Shown one piece after another: positions 23,088 through 33,145 of a stretch of DNA of 35,472 bases. Source of the DNA: an uncultured Parabacteroides sp. (GTDB lineage: Bacteria; Bacteroidota; Bacteroidia; Bacteroidales; Tannerellaceae); contig CAJTMR010000021.1 of assembly GCA_910577325.1 (NCBI GenBank), forward strand, positions 24,279-59,750, written 5' to 3'. The translations under genes and the position numbers were made by a program. Under the pieces are notes generated by a model. The model searched no databases, was not told the origin of the DNA, and was given only the letters and a program-made list of their open reading frames with translations. Position 1 is the stretch's first letter, and the number at the start of each line of letters is the position of its first letter.

Positions 23088-26000
23088 ATGAGAAGGACAC
23101 TAAAATTCATATTCTGGATAACAATTCTACTGTTTGGTGCAGGTCTGTATTCGATGAATACGGATTTCTTAGCCTACGCGATGTCGTTGCCGGATACCAA
23201 TCTGCCGATCGTGCCAGACGATACGGTGCCGAAGGTGCGTACCCGCTTCCCGGTAGCCAAGACGGTTCCCGAAGAATACCAAGATCTTACCAAGCAATCG
23301 CCTGCAGATTTGAAAACACCGGAAAATGTAAAGTCGGTGGTCGAATACGATATCAGGACCGGAACGTATGTGGTCCGTACCAAGTTAGGCGATGCCGATC
23401 TGACGACCCCTATTTCGTTGACTCCTGAAGAATACCAAGATTATAGTTTCCAGAAATCTGTTCAATCTTACTATCGCCAGAAAAACGAGGAAGAATTTCA
23501 AAAAGCGGCTAACAAGCAGTTCAACTTAGCAGATATGCAGTTCAATATCGGTGCGGCGGAACGTATCTTCGGACCAGGGGGGGTGCGAGTGAAAACGCAA
23601 GGATCAGCCGAGGTAGAGCTGGGATTAAAACAAAATAAAACCAAGAATCCGTCTCTGCCAGAACGCGCTCGTAACCGAACCTTCTTCAATTTTGACGAAA
23701 ATGTCCAATTGAATGTGCAAGCGTCAGTCGGCAGCAAGGTAAATTTCGATATGAACTATAATACCGAAACATCTTTCGACTTTGACTCCAAAAAACTCAA
23801 ATTAGCTTATACAGGTGAGGAAGACGAAATCATCAAGTCACTGGAAGCTGGTAATGTGAGCATGACGACCAGTAACTCCTTGATCAACGGAGGAGCAGCT
23901 TTGTTCGGAATGAAAACGGACCTACAGTTCGGGAAACTGCGGGTCAATGCGTTGTTTGCACAACAGGAGTCGGAATCGAAAACGGTCAGTTCAAAGGGAG
24001 GGGTACAAACAAAGCCATTCGAACTGACGATCGACCAATATGACGAAAACCGCCATTTCTTCTTGTCACACTATTTCCGTGACCGCTATGACGAAGCGAT
24101 AAAAAACCTGAATACGATATCCTCTCCTGTCACGATCAGCAAAGTGGAAGTTTGGGTGACAAACAAACGGGCGACCTACGACCAAGCACGCAACGTTGTC
24201 GCTTTTGCCGATCTGGCCGAACATGCCAATATCTCGAATACGGCGGTCGTTTCTCCTTCGGGAGCGCTATCTATTCCTTATAATAATACGAATACATTAT
24301 ATAACACCATTAACCAACAATTTACCGGAGCTCGCGATATCAGTACGGTGAACCAAACGTTGGGAGGAACCTTCGTCAATGGTACGGAATATGAAGAAGT
24401 AGAAAGTGCCCGTCTATTGGATGCATCCGAATATACGGTCAATACGAAATTGGGATATATATCGTTGAAAACACAGCTACAGGCTGATGAGGTATTAGCC
24501 GTCGCTTACAATTATACCTATTCGGACGGAAGGACCTATCAGGTCGGTGAGTTCTCGACAGACAACCCCTCTTCGGCAGCTTCCTGCCTGTATGTGAAGT
24601 TACTGAAAGGGATCACCATGTCGCCCGATATGCCTTTCTGGGATCTAATGATGAAAAATATCTATTCATTGGGAGCCTATTCCGTCCAAAAGGAGAAATT
24701 CAGGCTGAACATTATGTACCAAAGCGATACGACCGGAACATACATCAACTATTTGCCAGAAGGGGCGATTGCCAACCAGATCTTGCTCAGGGTACTGAAC
24801 CTGGATAGTTACGATTCCAACAACCAGCCGCACCCGGATGGTATATACGACTTTATCGAAGGCGTGACCATCCTGTCCGACAATGGAAAGATTATATTTC
24901 CAAGTGTGGAACCGTTCGGATCTTATCTACGTAAAAAGATCAACAATGATGCGATTGCCGACAAATATGTGTTTCAGGAACTCTATGACTCGACACTGAC
25001 CGTCGCCCGACAGATTGCAGAAAAGAATAAATTCAGACTGGAAGGAGAATACAAGGCTTCATCGGGAGCCGAGATACAGTTAGGCGCCTCCAACGTGGCA
25101 CGCGGTTCGGTCAAAGTAATGGCCGGCGGGGTGATATTAACTGAGAATGTGGATTATACGGTAGATTACACATCCGGCGTAGTGACTATTCTGAACGAAA
25201 GTATTATTTCTGCCGGTACACCGATCAGCGTCTCATTGGAAAACCAAACAGCCTATAATATGCAGCGTAAGACCATGATGGGGCTGGACCTGAACTACCA
25301 GTTCAACCCAAACCTGATGATGGGTGCTACCATCATGCACATGTCTGAAATGCCATTGACAACTAAAACAACAATGGGAGACGAAGCGATAAAAAATACG
25401 CTTTGGGGGGTCAATATGGCTTATAAGGGAGAAAGCCAGTGGCTTACCAACATATTCGACAAGTTACCGCTATTGAACTTGAGTAAACCCAGCCAAATTT
25501 CTTTCAACGCAGAGTTCGCCCACTTGATCGCCGGACATTACGAAAACAAGAATACAGGTGGATATTCTTATCTGGACGACTTCGAATCGACACAGAGCAA
25601 TTTCGATCTCTCCGACCCTTATCCCTGGCAATTATCCAGTGTGCCATACGACGATGGTACTCCCCAGCTATTTCCGGAAGCCAGACTGACTAATAACATC
25701 GATTACGGGAAAAACCGCGCTTTGCTTGCCTGGTATACGATCGATGGACTGTTTACACGCAAAAATTCCTCTTTGCGTCCGAAGTATATCACGACTAAAG
25801 AATTATCCAATCATTATGTTCGTGCGATTGAAACGAAAGAGTTGTTTCCACAGCGGCAGCAAAGCATGAGTGAGAGCAATACGCTGACAGTTCTGAACAT
25901 GGCTTACTATCCACAGGAACGCGGTCCGTATAATCTGGATGCAGATAATATAAATCCAGATGGAACATTGCAGAATCCTGAAAAACGTTTTGGCGGTATG

Positions 26001-29000
26001 ATGCGTAAGATAGACCAAAGTGATTTTGAGGCTGCAAATGTTGAATACATCGAATTCTGGATGCTCGATCCGTTTATCTATGACCGCCAGACCACTGGAG
26101 GCGACTTGTATTTTAATTTGGGTGAAATATCGGAAGACATCTTAAAGGATGAAAAGAAGTTCTTCGAAAACGGATTGCCGATCGATGGCGATACGTCGAA
26201 GGTTGATTATACGATCTGGGGTAAGGTTCCCAAGCAGCAGAGTACAGTCTATGCATTCGACAATACAGCCGGCGCACGTTTATTACAGGATGTCGGTTTG
26301 AACGGTTTATCTTCAGACGAAGAAAAGGAATATCCGGCTTACCAGGAGTATCTGAATAAATTGCGCCAGAAATTGAATGCTGTAACCCTTGCCGAGATGG
26401 AGAACGACCCGTTGCAACTGTCTCCTTTTTTTGACCCGGCAGGTGACAAATTTCACTATTTCCGAGGTTCAGATTATGATTCTCAAGAGGTAGACATCTT
26501 GACCCGTTACAAACGCTACAACGGAACGGAAGGAAACTCTAAAGATATCAACGACTCAAGCGAACGTTACAGCACATCTTCCAAGACTGTGCCCGATGTG
26601 GAAGACATTAATCAAGACAACACGTTGAATAAGAATGAAAAATATTTCGAATATAAGGTCAGGATCACTCCCCGGGATACGTTTATCGGCGAAAATTTCA
26701 TCGCTGATAAACGTACTTCATCCGTAAGACTGGCTGATGGTACGACAGAATCTGTTACCTGGTATCAATTCAAGATTCCGGTAAAGCAATACCAACGTCG
26801 TGTAGGAGCAATCAATGATTTCAAGACGATTCGTTTCATGCGTATGTATATGACAGGATTTAAAGAATCGGTTGTATTGCGTTTCGGTACGTTGCAACTG
26901 GTACGCGGAGAGTGGCGATCATACGAACAGGATTTGTCCGATCCCAAAATGCCGCCCACAGTAAGGGGTAAATTGGAAGTCTCAACTGTCAACATTGAGG
27001 AAAACAGTGATAGGGATCCGGTCAGCTATACATTGCCCCCAGGTGTCAGCCGCGTACTGGATCCGAGCCAGCCGCAGATCCGTCAGGAAAACGAACAGGC
27101 ACTTTCTTTAAAGGTTACGGATCTTGCCCCTTTGGACGCACGTGCCGTATACAAAAATACGAACTACGATTTGCGCCAATACAAACGTTTACAGCTGTTT
27201 ACACATGCAGAAGCACCAAAATTGGATATAAACGATCTTATGGATGGTGATCTTACTGTCTTTATCCGCTTGGGATCGGACTATAAGAATAACTATTATG
27301 AATATGAGGTTCCATTAAGGTTGACTCCACATGGAGAATACAACTACGACAATTCAGAACACCAAAAAATAGTCTGGCCGGCAGAAAACATGTTAAACTT
27401 CCGTATGGAAATTCTGACAAACTTGAAACTGGAGCGTAACCGGGAAAAACGATCTGGTACAAATGGAGTGTCTTTCCAGACGATCTATTCAGGCAGGGAC
27501 CCGGACAACGAGAGTAATACGATCCGTGTCAAAGGTAATCCAAGCCTTTCAGAAGTGAAGACAATTATGATCGGTGTACGAAATGTACGAAATAAATTAA
27601 AGAGCGGGGAAATCTGGGTAAACGAATTGCGTCTGACCGATTTCAATGAAGAAGGCGGATGGGCAGCCAACGCAAATTTGAATATCGCACTTTCCGACTT
27701 GGGTACGGTGAACGTAGGCGGACGTATCGAAACGGCCGGTTTCGGTGCTCTCGACCAATCATTGAACGAACGTCGGATGGAGGACTTCAAGCAATATAAC
27801 GTGGCGACCTCTATCGAATTGGGTAAGTTGTTTTCGGAAAAGGCACAGGTTAGCATCCCGTTCTATTATGCCTATTCGAAAGAAACATATGATCCGAAAT
27901 ACAACCCGTTGGATCAGGATGTCAAATTAAAGGATGCGATCGATAAAACGGAAACGAAAGCAGAAAAAGATTCGATCCGTAATTATTCGCAGGACAAGAC
28001 GGTTATCAAGAGTGTTTCGTTCAATAATGTGCGTGTGAATATAAAGAGCAAGAACCCGATGCCTTATGATCCGGCAAACTTCACGTTCGGATATTCGTAC
28101 AGTATTAATGATAAGAAAAATCCGGAGACGGAATATGAAACTACAAAGGACTACCGTGCCAATTTCGCCTATAGCTATGTGCCATACGTTAAGCCAATCA
28201 AGCCATTTAACAAGTTATTGAAGAAAAACAACGGCTATACGCGCTATGCCAAACAATTGGCGTTTAACGTGGCTCCATCTATCAACTTCCAGACGGCTAT
28301 GATGCGCAATTATTACGAAATAAAATTACGCGATTTGACAGGAGCAACAACCGGTGTCTCCAACGATATTCCGGTAACATTCAGCCAGAACTTCTATTGG
28401 GATCGTGCATTCAGCTTAAACTGGGCTTTTACTAATAACCTGAACATAACGTTCAGTTCCGGTACGAATGCCCGTATCGAAGAACCGTATGTGCAGGTCA
28501 ATAAGGAACTGAACCCGGACGGTTACCAGTTATGGAAAGACTCCGTAAAGAAGAGCATCGCCGATCTTGGTTCCCCGATGAAGTACGACCAGCAATTCAT
28601 AGCGACTTGGCAATTACCGTTGCAACTAATCCCAGTTCTTGATTGGACTAATGCATCTTTGAGCTACAATGCAACTTACAACTGGGACCGTGGAGCAACG
28701 GTAAGCGAAAATATCGAGATGGGTAATACAATCAAAAACCAGCGTCAATTCGATCTGCAGACGAACCTGAACTTGTTGACCCTCTACAACAAGAACAAAT
28801 ATCTGAAAAAAGTGAACCAAAAGTTCAACAATACTCGTGCCACGGCGAAAAAACCGGAAAAGAAGAAAAAGCCGAAGCTGGAGAAAGAAGTCGTCTTGAG
28901 TCCGGACAGCGCTACGATCGTCGAACATGGCATGTTTACGAAAAAGGTCCAAATCATAGCCAAAAGGACAAATGGACACGCATACAGAGTCAAGTTCAAG

Positions 29001-30539
29001 CCGATCAACTTTGCACAAGTCAAGATTTTAAACCAGGACACCGTACGCCTGAAATTAACGATCATACCGGGACCTGCTCCTACTGAGGATTTTCTTTACA
29101 AGGCAGTCGAACACAGCGCCCGCTTCCTGATGATGGTACGCCGTTTCAACATCCAGTTTACGAATTCTGCCGGTATGATGTTGCCCGGTTTTCGTCAGGA
29201 GATCGGTGATATCTTCGGACAGGGACGTTCTTCATCCGGGCTGGCTCCAGGTATAGGCTTTGCCTTCGGTGACGTGCGACGCAGCTATATAGACGAGGTG
29301 TATGAAAAAGGCTGGCTGATTACGAATACCGAAAGGGATGTAAATGCCGCCATCATGACCCACACGAAGGATCTGAATCTTCGGGCAAACCTCGAACCTA
29401 TTACAGGATTAAAAATCGATCTGACAGCTCTTCGTAACGATACACGTAATACGGAAATACAATTCATGTATAAAGACATGCCGGAGATTATGGGAGGTAA
29501 CTTTACCATGACGACAATCGCGTTAGGAAGTGCTTTCGGGGGAAGTGGAAATGCCATGAACAACTATTATTCAAAAGCTTTTGACAAGTTGTTGGCAAAC
29601 CGCGAAATCATTGCCCAGCGTATAGAAAGCAAATATTCCGGCTTGAAATATCCTGATGCGGGCTTTATCCATGATAAAGGTTTGGGAGGAATGCCTTATA
29701 ATCCGGGAACCGACAACGTGAACGGCATCAACCGAAATTCGGCAGATGTCCTAATTCCTGCATTCCTCGCCGCTTATACCGGCAAAGATCCAAAGAAAGT
29801 AGGTTTGACGGCTTTCCCTTCGTTGAAGAACATGTTACCTAACTGGCGCATTACTTACGACGGTTTGATTAAGATTCCGACTATCAAGAAATATTTCAAG
29901 AGCGTGACGTTGAGCCACCAGTACCGCTGTTCCTATTCGGTGGGTGCTTTCACCTCCTTCCTGAACTGGGTGGATGCCGGACAAGACGGATTGGGATATA
30001 TCCAGTCGATCCTGAACGATAATCCAACCCCGTCGTCTCCTTATTCGATCTCATCTGTAAGCCTTACCGAAGCGTTCAGTCCTTTGCTGGGTACGGATGC
30101 GACCCTATTGAATAACATGACAGTCCGGGCGGACTATTCGACTACCCGAAATTTGAGTCTGAATACGACCTCTTACCAGTTGGTCGAAGCATTTTCCAAG
30201 AAAGTGACAATCGGCTTAGGCTACAAATATGCCGAGTTCAACAAGGTGTTGAAGATGAAGAAGACGCGGGATTTCAGCAATGACCTCACTGTCCGCTTGG
30301 ATTTCTCGTATAACAAAATGCAATCGTTGATCCGCAAAATCGACACGCAACTGACACAGGCGACCAGCGGAAACATAGCAAAGACAATCTCGTTCTCGGC
30401 TGATTACGGCTTAAGCCGTGCGTTGACGATCCGTGCATTTTATGATATCCAAATCAACGAACCGTTGATATCAAGTGCATCTTATCCGACTTCCAACTCT
30501 AACTACGGTATTAGCCTGAGATTTTCTCTTGTACAATAA
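23088..30539 (+). CDS. sprA: Cell surface protein SprA, type IX secretion translocon
   Basis: The 2483-residue protein starts with a hydrophobic signal segment (about 8-31). The body matches SprA/Sov: a giant outer-membrane beta-barrel with long alternating strands rich in Tyr, Asn and Asp, and recurrent segments such as GAERIFGPGGVRVKTQGSAE, YLDDFESTQSNFDLSDPYPW and the C-terminal KTISFSADYGLSRALTIRAF. In Flavobacterium and Porphyromonas relatives it forms the channel through which type IX cargo with C-terminal sorting domains reaches the surface. Length is normal for the family. No other T9SS gene lies here. The frame is open from 23055, but ATG 23088 sits directly before the signal sequence and after the inverted repeat. 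A terminator hairpin follows inside the convergent cobC gene. Confidence 0.95.
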   Translation: MRRTLKFIFWITILLFGAGLYSMNTDFLAYAMSLPDTNLPIVPDDTVPKVRTRFPVAKTVPEEYQDLTKQSPADLKTPENVKSVVEYDIRTGTYVVRTKLGDADLTTPISLTPEEYQDYSFQKSVQSYYRQKNEEEFQKAANKQFNLADMQFNIGAAERIFGPGGVRVKTQGSAEVELGLKQNKTKNPSLPERARNRTFFNFDENVQLNVQASVGSKVNFDMNYNTETSFDFDSKKLKLAYTGEEDEIIKSLEAGNVSMTTSNSLINGGAALFGMKTDLQFGKLRVNALFAQQESESKTVSSKGGVQTKPFELTIDQYDENRHFFLSHYFRDRYDEAIKNLNTISSPVTISKVEVWVTNKRATYDQARNVVAFADLAEHANISNTAVVSPSGALSIPYNNTNTLYNTINQQFTGARDISTVNQTLGGTFVNGTEYEEVESARLLDASEYTVNTKLGYISLKTQLQADEVLAVAYNYTYSDGRTYQVGEFSTDNPSSAASCLYVKLLKGITMSPDMPFWDLMMKNIYSLGAYSVQKEKFRLNIMYQSDTTGTYINYLPEGAIANQILLRVLNLDSYDSNNQPHPDGIYDFIEGVTILSDNGKIIFPSVEPFGSYLRKKINNDAIADKYVFQELYDSTLTVARQIAEKNKFRLEGEYKASSGAEIQLGASNVARGSVKVMAGGVILTENVDYTVDYTSGVVTILNESIISAGTPISVSLENQTAYNMQRKTMMGLDLNYQFNPNLMMGATIMHMSEMPLTTKTTMGDEAIKNTLWGVNMAYKGESQWLTNIFDKLPLLNLSKPSQISFNAEFAHLIAGHYENKNTGGYSYLDDFESTQSNFDLSDPYPWQLSSVPYDDGTPQLFPEARLTNNIDYGKNRALLAWYTIDGLFTRKNSSLRPKYITTKELSNHYVRAIETKELFPQRQQSMSESNTLTVLNMAYYPQERGPYNLDADNINPDGTLQNPEKRFGGMMRKIDQSDFEAANVEYIEFWMLDPFIYDRQTTGGDLYFNLGEISEDILKDEKKFFENGLPIDGDTSKVDYTIWGKVPKQQSTVYAFDNTAGARLLQDVGLNGLSSDEEKEYPAYQEYLNKLRQKLNAVTLAEMENDPLQLSPFFDPAGDKFHYFRGSDYDSQEVDILTRYKRYNGTEGNSKDINDSSERYSTSSKTVPDVEDINQDNTLNKNEKYFEYKVRITPRDTFIGENFIADKRTSSVRLADGTTESVTWYQFKIPVKQYQRRVGAINDFKTIRFMRMYMTGFKESVVLRFGTLQLVRGEWRSYEQDLSDPKMPPTVRGKLEVSTVNIEENSDRDPVSYTLPPGVSRVLDPSQPQIRQENEQALSLKVTDLAPLDARAVYKNTNYDLRQYKRLQLFTHAEAPKLDINDLMDGDLTVFIRLGSDYKNNYYEYEVPLRLTPHGEYNYDNSEHQKIVWPAENMLNFRMEILTNLKLERNREKRSGTNGVSFQTIYSGRDPDNESNTIRVKGNPSLSEVKTIMIGVRNVRNKLKSGEIWVNELRLTDFNEEGGWAANANLNIALSDLGTVNVGGRIETAGFGALDQSLNERRMEDFKQYNVATSIELGKLFSEKAQVSIPFYYAYSKETYDPKYNPLDQDVKLKDAIDKTETKAEKDSIRNYSQDKTVIKSVSFNNVRVNIKSKNPMPYDPANFTFGYSYSINDKKNPETEYETTKDYRANFAYSYVPYVKPIKPFNKLLKKNNGYTRYAKQLAFNVAPSINFQTAMMRNYYEIKLRDLTGATTGVSNDIPVTFSQNFYWDRAFSLNWAFTNNLNITFSSGTNARIEEPYVQVNKELNPDGYQLWKDSVKKSIADLGSPMKYDQQFIATWQLPLQLIPVLDWTNASLSYNATYNWDRGATVSENIEMGNTIKNQRQFDLQTNLNLLTLYNKNKYLKKVNQKFNNTRATAKKPEKKKKPKLEKEVVLSPDSATIVEHGMFTKKVQIIAKRTNGHAYRVKFKPINFAQVKILNQDTVRLKLTIIPGPAPTEDFLYKAVEHSARFLMMVRRFNIQFTNSAGMMLPGFRQEIGDIFGQGRSSSGLAPGIGFAFGDVRRSYIDEVYEKGWLITNTERDVNAAIMTHTKDLNLRANLEPITGLKIDLTALRNDTRNTEIQFMYKDMPEIMGGNFTMTTIALGSAFGGSGNAMNNYYSKAFDKLLANREIIAQRIESKYSGLKYPDAGFIHDKGLGGMPYNPGTDNVNGINRNSADVLIPAFLAAYTGKDPKKVGLTAFPSLKNMLPNWRITYDGLIKIPTIKKYFKSVTLSHQYRCSYSVGAFTSFLNWVDAGQDGLGYIQSILNDNPTPSSPYSISSVSLTEAFSPLLGTDATLLNNMTVRADYSTTRNLSLNTTSYQLVEAFSKKVTIGLGYKYAEFNKVLKMKKTRDFSNDLTVRLDFSYNKMQSLIRKIDTQLTQATSGNIAKTISFSADYGLSRALTIRAFYDIQINEPLISSASYPTSNSNYGISLRFSLVQ

Positions 30540-30575
30540 TTGTAAACAAACACTTCAAGAATATGACAACATCGG

Positions 30576-31106
30576 TTATAACTCCAACTTTAAAACTGTT
30601 CCATATGAAGGAACAGTTTTAAATGAATCTTTCAGTTCATACTCTCCAGTATAGACACGGGCACAAGTTAAAACACCACCATGTGTAAAAAGACATACTT
30701 TCTGTAAACCGCTTTTTCTAATTTCATCCAAGAAATGACTGACACGATTATATTGATCTTGCAGAGATTCACCCGAAGGAGCCGGAACGTTGATCCAATC
30801 GTTGAACCAGGTTTCTGATCGCGGATCAGCAGACACTTCGTCCCAAGATTTCATTTCCCATTCCCCAAAGTTGATTTCTTTAATACGGTCTTCCTTTTCT
30901 GCATTTAAGTAGCCACAATAGTGTGCGAGACGAACGCAACGTGTTAACGGGCTGCTCCACACTTTATCAAATGTGTGAGCGGATAAGGTTTCTTTTACAA
31001 TCTCAGCTTCCTCTTCGAATGAAGAGCGAAGAGGAACATCGGTTTGTCCGTATGCACAGCCGACAGGAACATCAACGGATGTGTGTCTGACCAGATAAAT
31101 TTCCAT
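30576..31106 (-). CDS. cobC: Alpha-ribazole phosphatase (histidine phosphatase family)
   Basis: The 176-residue protein has the phosphoglycerate-mutase-like core: LVRHT at 5-9 with the phosphoryl-accepting His8, SSPLTRC, FGEWEMKSW, SGESL and the second catalytic His in FTHGG. It should remove the phosphate from alpha-ribazole 5'-phosphate or adenosylcobalamin 5'-phosphate, a late step of cobalamin nucleotide-loop assembly. Family membership alone does not prove the substrate; the assignment rests on its place as last gene of the cbiB-cobU-cobT-cobS cluster, 12 bases after cobS. Its final codons form a perfect inverted repeat. Confidence 0.9.
   Translation of the reverse strand: MEIYLVRHTSVDVPVGCAYGQTDVPLRSSFEEEAEIVKETLSAHTFDKVWSSPLTRCVRLAHYCGYLNAEKEDRIKEINFGEWEMKSWDEVSADPRSETWFNDWINVPAPSGESLQDQYNRVSHFLDEIRKSGLQKVCLFTHGGVLTCARVYTGEYELKDSFKTVPSYGTVLKLEL
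30589..30623. terminator. Bidirectional terminator hairpin inside the 3' end of cobC
   Basis: TTTAAAACTGTTCC (30589-30602) is the perfect reverse complement of GGAACAGTTTTAAA (30610-30623), a 14-bp stem with a 7-base loop. It lies about 50 bases past the sprA stop and inside the last 16 codons of cobC, so it can end the plus-strand sprA transcript and perhaps the cobalamin transcript. Confidence 0.7.
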
Positions 31107-31118
31107 GTGATATTGTTT

Positions 31119-31871
31119 TTACACGATTGTCGTATGAATAACAACTATTCCCAGATAGAAACTCAGTTCACAAAGCAAAAATGTTGCTCCGCAACAGTCA
31201 CCAGTATAACCTTGTATTTTCTTTTTCATTAAAGAAATAAGAGAATAAAAAACAAGAACTGGCAGCAGACCTGCCAGAAAATAAACAGGCTCCGGTAACC
31301 AAAAGAGCGGAATAAGAGCGGAAAAAAGGGAGAATGTATATTCACCTGTTGTCATCCGATTATAAACTGTTTTATTTTTGGCCTCTTCTTCTTTACGGGC
31401 ATAAGGAAGCCGGTTGATAATCATTCCGGCAACTCCTTTGGAAAAAGGATCGCCTGCCAATATAGCACTTCCGGCAAGAGCCGGTGGCAGACTACTCAGC
31501 AGCATATATAATAGTGCAAAATAAAGAATCAATCCGATCACTCCGTAACTTCCGATATGTGAATCCTTCATAATTGAAAGAATACGTTCACGCGAAGTCC
31601 CTCCTCCGAAACCGTCGAAGAAATCGGCAAGCCCGTCTTCATGCAGACAACCTGTTATCAACAGGCGGGTAACAATTGCCAATAGGATAGCGATACTCAC
31701 CGGAAGTACCAGCGAAGCGGCATAAAGCACGATCACGGAAAGACCAGCAGTAAGCCAACCGACCAATGCCCAGCGGCTGACCACATTCTTGAAATATTCA
31801 GAAGGGACTTCAGCCAGTCGCCAGAATGGAAGCCGAGTAAAAAAGATAAAAGCGGCAAGGATGCAGAGCAT
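31119..31871 (-). CDS. cobS: Adenosylcobinamide-GDP ribazoletransferase (cobalamin synthase)
   Basis: The 250-residue polytopic membrane enzyme joins adenosylcobinamide-GDP to alpha-ribazole or its 5'-phosphate, giving adenosylcobalamin or its 5'-phosphate. The family signature LHEDGLADFFDGFGGGTSRE, with its metal-binding acidic residues, is clear near residues 80-99, and FFTRLPFWRL near the N-terminus is typical. Several hydrophobic helices follow. A TTG at 31886 would add five residues; I chose ATG 31871, which matches the usual start. The MITE-like element at 31905-32075 lies directly upstream and separates it from cobT. Confidence 0.94.
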   Translation of the reverse strand: MLCILAAFIFFTRLPFWRLAEVPSEYFKNVVSRWALVGWLTAGLSVIVLYAASLVLPVSIAILLAIVTRLLITGCLHEDGLADFFDGFGGGTSRERILSIMKDSHIGSYGVIGLILYFALLYMLLSSLPPALAGSAILAGDPFSKGVAGMIINRLPYARKEEEAKNKTVYNRMTTGEYTFSLFSALIPLFWLPEPVYFLAGLLPVLVFYSLISLMKKKIQGYTGDCCGATFLLCELSFYLGIVVIHTTIV

Positions 31872-31904
31872 ATTGTCTATTAACAATTCAGAATTAGTAA
31901 TTAA

Positions 31905-32075
31905 GAGCCTGTTTACATTTTCTTCAAAAAGTTATTTTCAGCTTCTTTTGAGTTTCTTTCCAGCCTGTTTTCCTCTTTTTATTCGTCACATAGCCTGCTA
32001 TACTCCTTATAAAAACAGAAAAACATCCATTAAAAGAACTCTCAAAAGAATGCTGAACAAAATTTAAACAGGCTC
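31905..32075. mobile_element. MITE-like nonautonomous element with IS-type terminal inverted repeats
   Basis: The 171-bp element begins GAGCCTGTTTA and ends with its perfect reverse complement TAAACAGGCTC. The similarity between the arms continues imperfectly inward for about 30 bases (ATTTT, TTCA, CTTTTGAG shared). The trinucleotide TAA flanks it on both sides (31902-31904 and 32076-32078), as expected for a 3-bp target duplication. There is no transposase frame. The termini resemble those of Bacteroidales IS elements, probably IS5-like, from memory. It sits between cobT and cobS without disrupting either. Confidence 0.75.
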
Positions 32076-32093
32076 TAATAACTGAAGATTTCA

Positions 32094-33131
32094 TTAGAAA
32101 TATTTGGTAACGGCTGCCTGTTTGAAATTATGCATCTCGTTGATCATGCGAACCGCCGAATCCACAATTGGATAGGCGCATACGGAACCGGAACCTTCAC
32201 CCAAACGCAAACCGAGATTTAACAGAGGTTTGGCTTGCAAGAAGTCCAATACACGTTTATGTCCTGTCTCGTCTCCACAATGCCCGAAGATACAATAAGG
32301 AATCATGTCCGGATACAGGCGCGAAGCAGCCAGTACACAATTCGTCATGATGAAACCATCTACCAGAATAACCATCTTCAACTCGGCAGCACGAAGCATT
32401 CCTCCCACAGCCATCATCATCTCATAGCCGCCGAAATAGCGAATTACATCCAACGGGCTGTTATCACCCTTGTAATTGTCGAGTGCCTTCTTCAATACAT
32501 TATATTTATGTTTAATTCCCTCATTATCCAAACCACTTCCGGCTCCGACACAATCGACTAACGGGATTCCTGTCAGGCAAGTCATCCACATGCTGGATGC
32601 AGCGGTGTTACCGATTCCCATTTCTCCAAAACTGATCACATTACAACTTTCGTTGTAACAATCCGTGACAATGTCAGCACCATATTGGATAGCCTGTTCC
32701 ATTTCTTCCTGTGTCATTGCTGCTTCGTACAAGAAATTACGAGTTCCTTTTCGAATCTTACGATCGATCAGTTGCGGCATAGCCGGAAAATCAAAATCCA
32801 CCCCCCCGTCGACAATCTTGATTTCGAAACCATGCTGGCGGGAAAGGAAACAGATGCCAGCTCCCCCATTCAGGAAATTATGTATCACCTGACGAGTTAC
32901 TTCTTTGGGTGATTTGCTGACGCCTTCATCGGCTATCCCATGGTCGGAAGCATATATTACATTGACTGGATGGCGAAGTTCGGGGGATAATGTTTGCTGG
33001 ATCAAGCCGATCTGAAGGGCAATTTCTTCAAGCATACCCAGTGATCCTTTTGGCTTTGTCAGATCATCGATTTTCTCCTGCAAGGCTGCAGCAATAGCAA
33101 TATCAGGTTTTTGAATATTGAAAGAGATCAT
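32094..33131 (-). CDS. cobT: Nicotinate-nucleotide-dimethylbenzimidazole phosphoribosyltransferase
   Basis: The 345-residue enzyme activates the lower-ligand base, transferring phosphoribose from nicotinate mononucleotide to dimethylbenzimidazole or a related base to give alpha-ribazole 5'-phosphate. Recognisable segments are KPKGSLG at 26-32, VIYASDHGIADEGVS near 58-72, ISFGEMGIGNTAASS near 166-180, VDCVGAGSGLD near 192-202 and LRLGEGSGS, with the catalytic glutamate at about Glu312. Length matches the family. It lies 14 bases downstream of the cobU stop in the same operon. Which lower base is used cannot be read from this sequence. Confidence 0.96.
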   Translation of the reverse strand: MISFNIQKPDIAIAAALQEKIDDLTKPKGSLGMLEEIALQIGLIQQTLSPELRHPVNVIYASDHGIADEGVSKSPKEVTRQVIHNFLNGGAGICFLSRQHGFEIKIVDGGVDFDFPAMPQLIDRKIRKGTRNFLYEAAMTQEEMEQAIQYGADIVTDCYNESCNVISFGEMGIGNTAASSMWMTCLTGIPLVDCVGAGSGLDNEGIKHKYNVLKKALDNYKGDNSPLDVIRYFGGYEMMMAVGGMLRAAELKMVILVDGFIMTNCVLAASRLYPDMIPYCIFGHCGDETGHKRVLDFLQAKPLLNLGLRLGEGSGSVCAYPIVDSAVRMINEMHNFKQAAVTKYF

Positions 33132-33145
33132 TGTATAGTGTTTTA

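Noticed and set aside
23088..30539. Evidence for gliding motility from sprA
   Set aside because: SprA/Sov also serves type IX secretion in non-motile Bacteroidales, and no gld genes are in the window.
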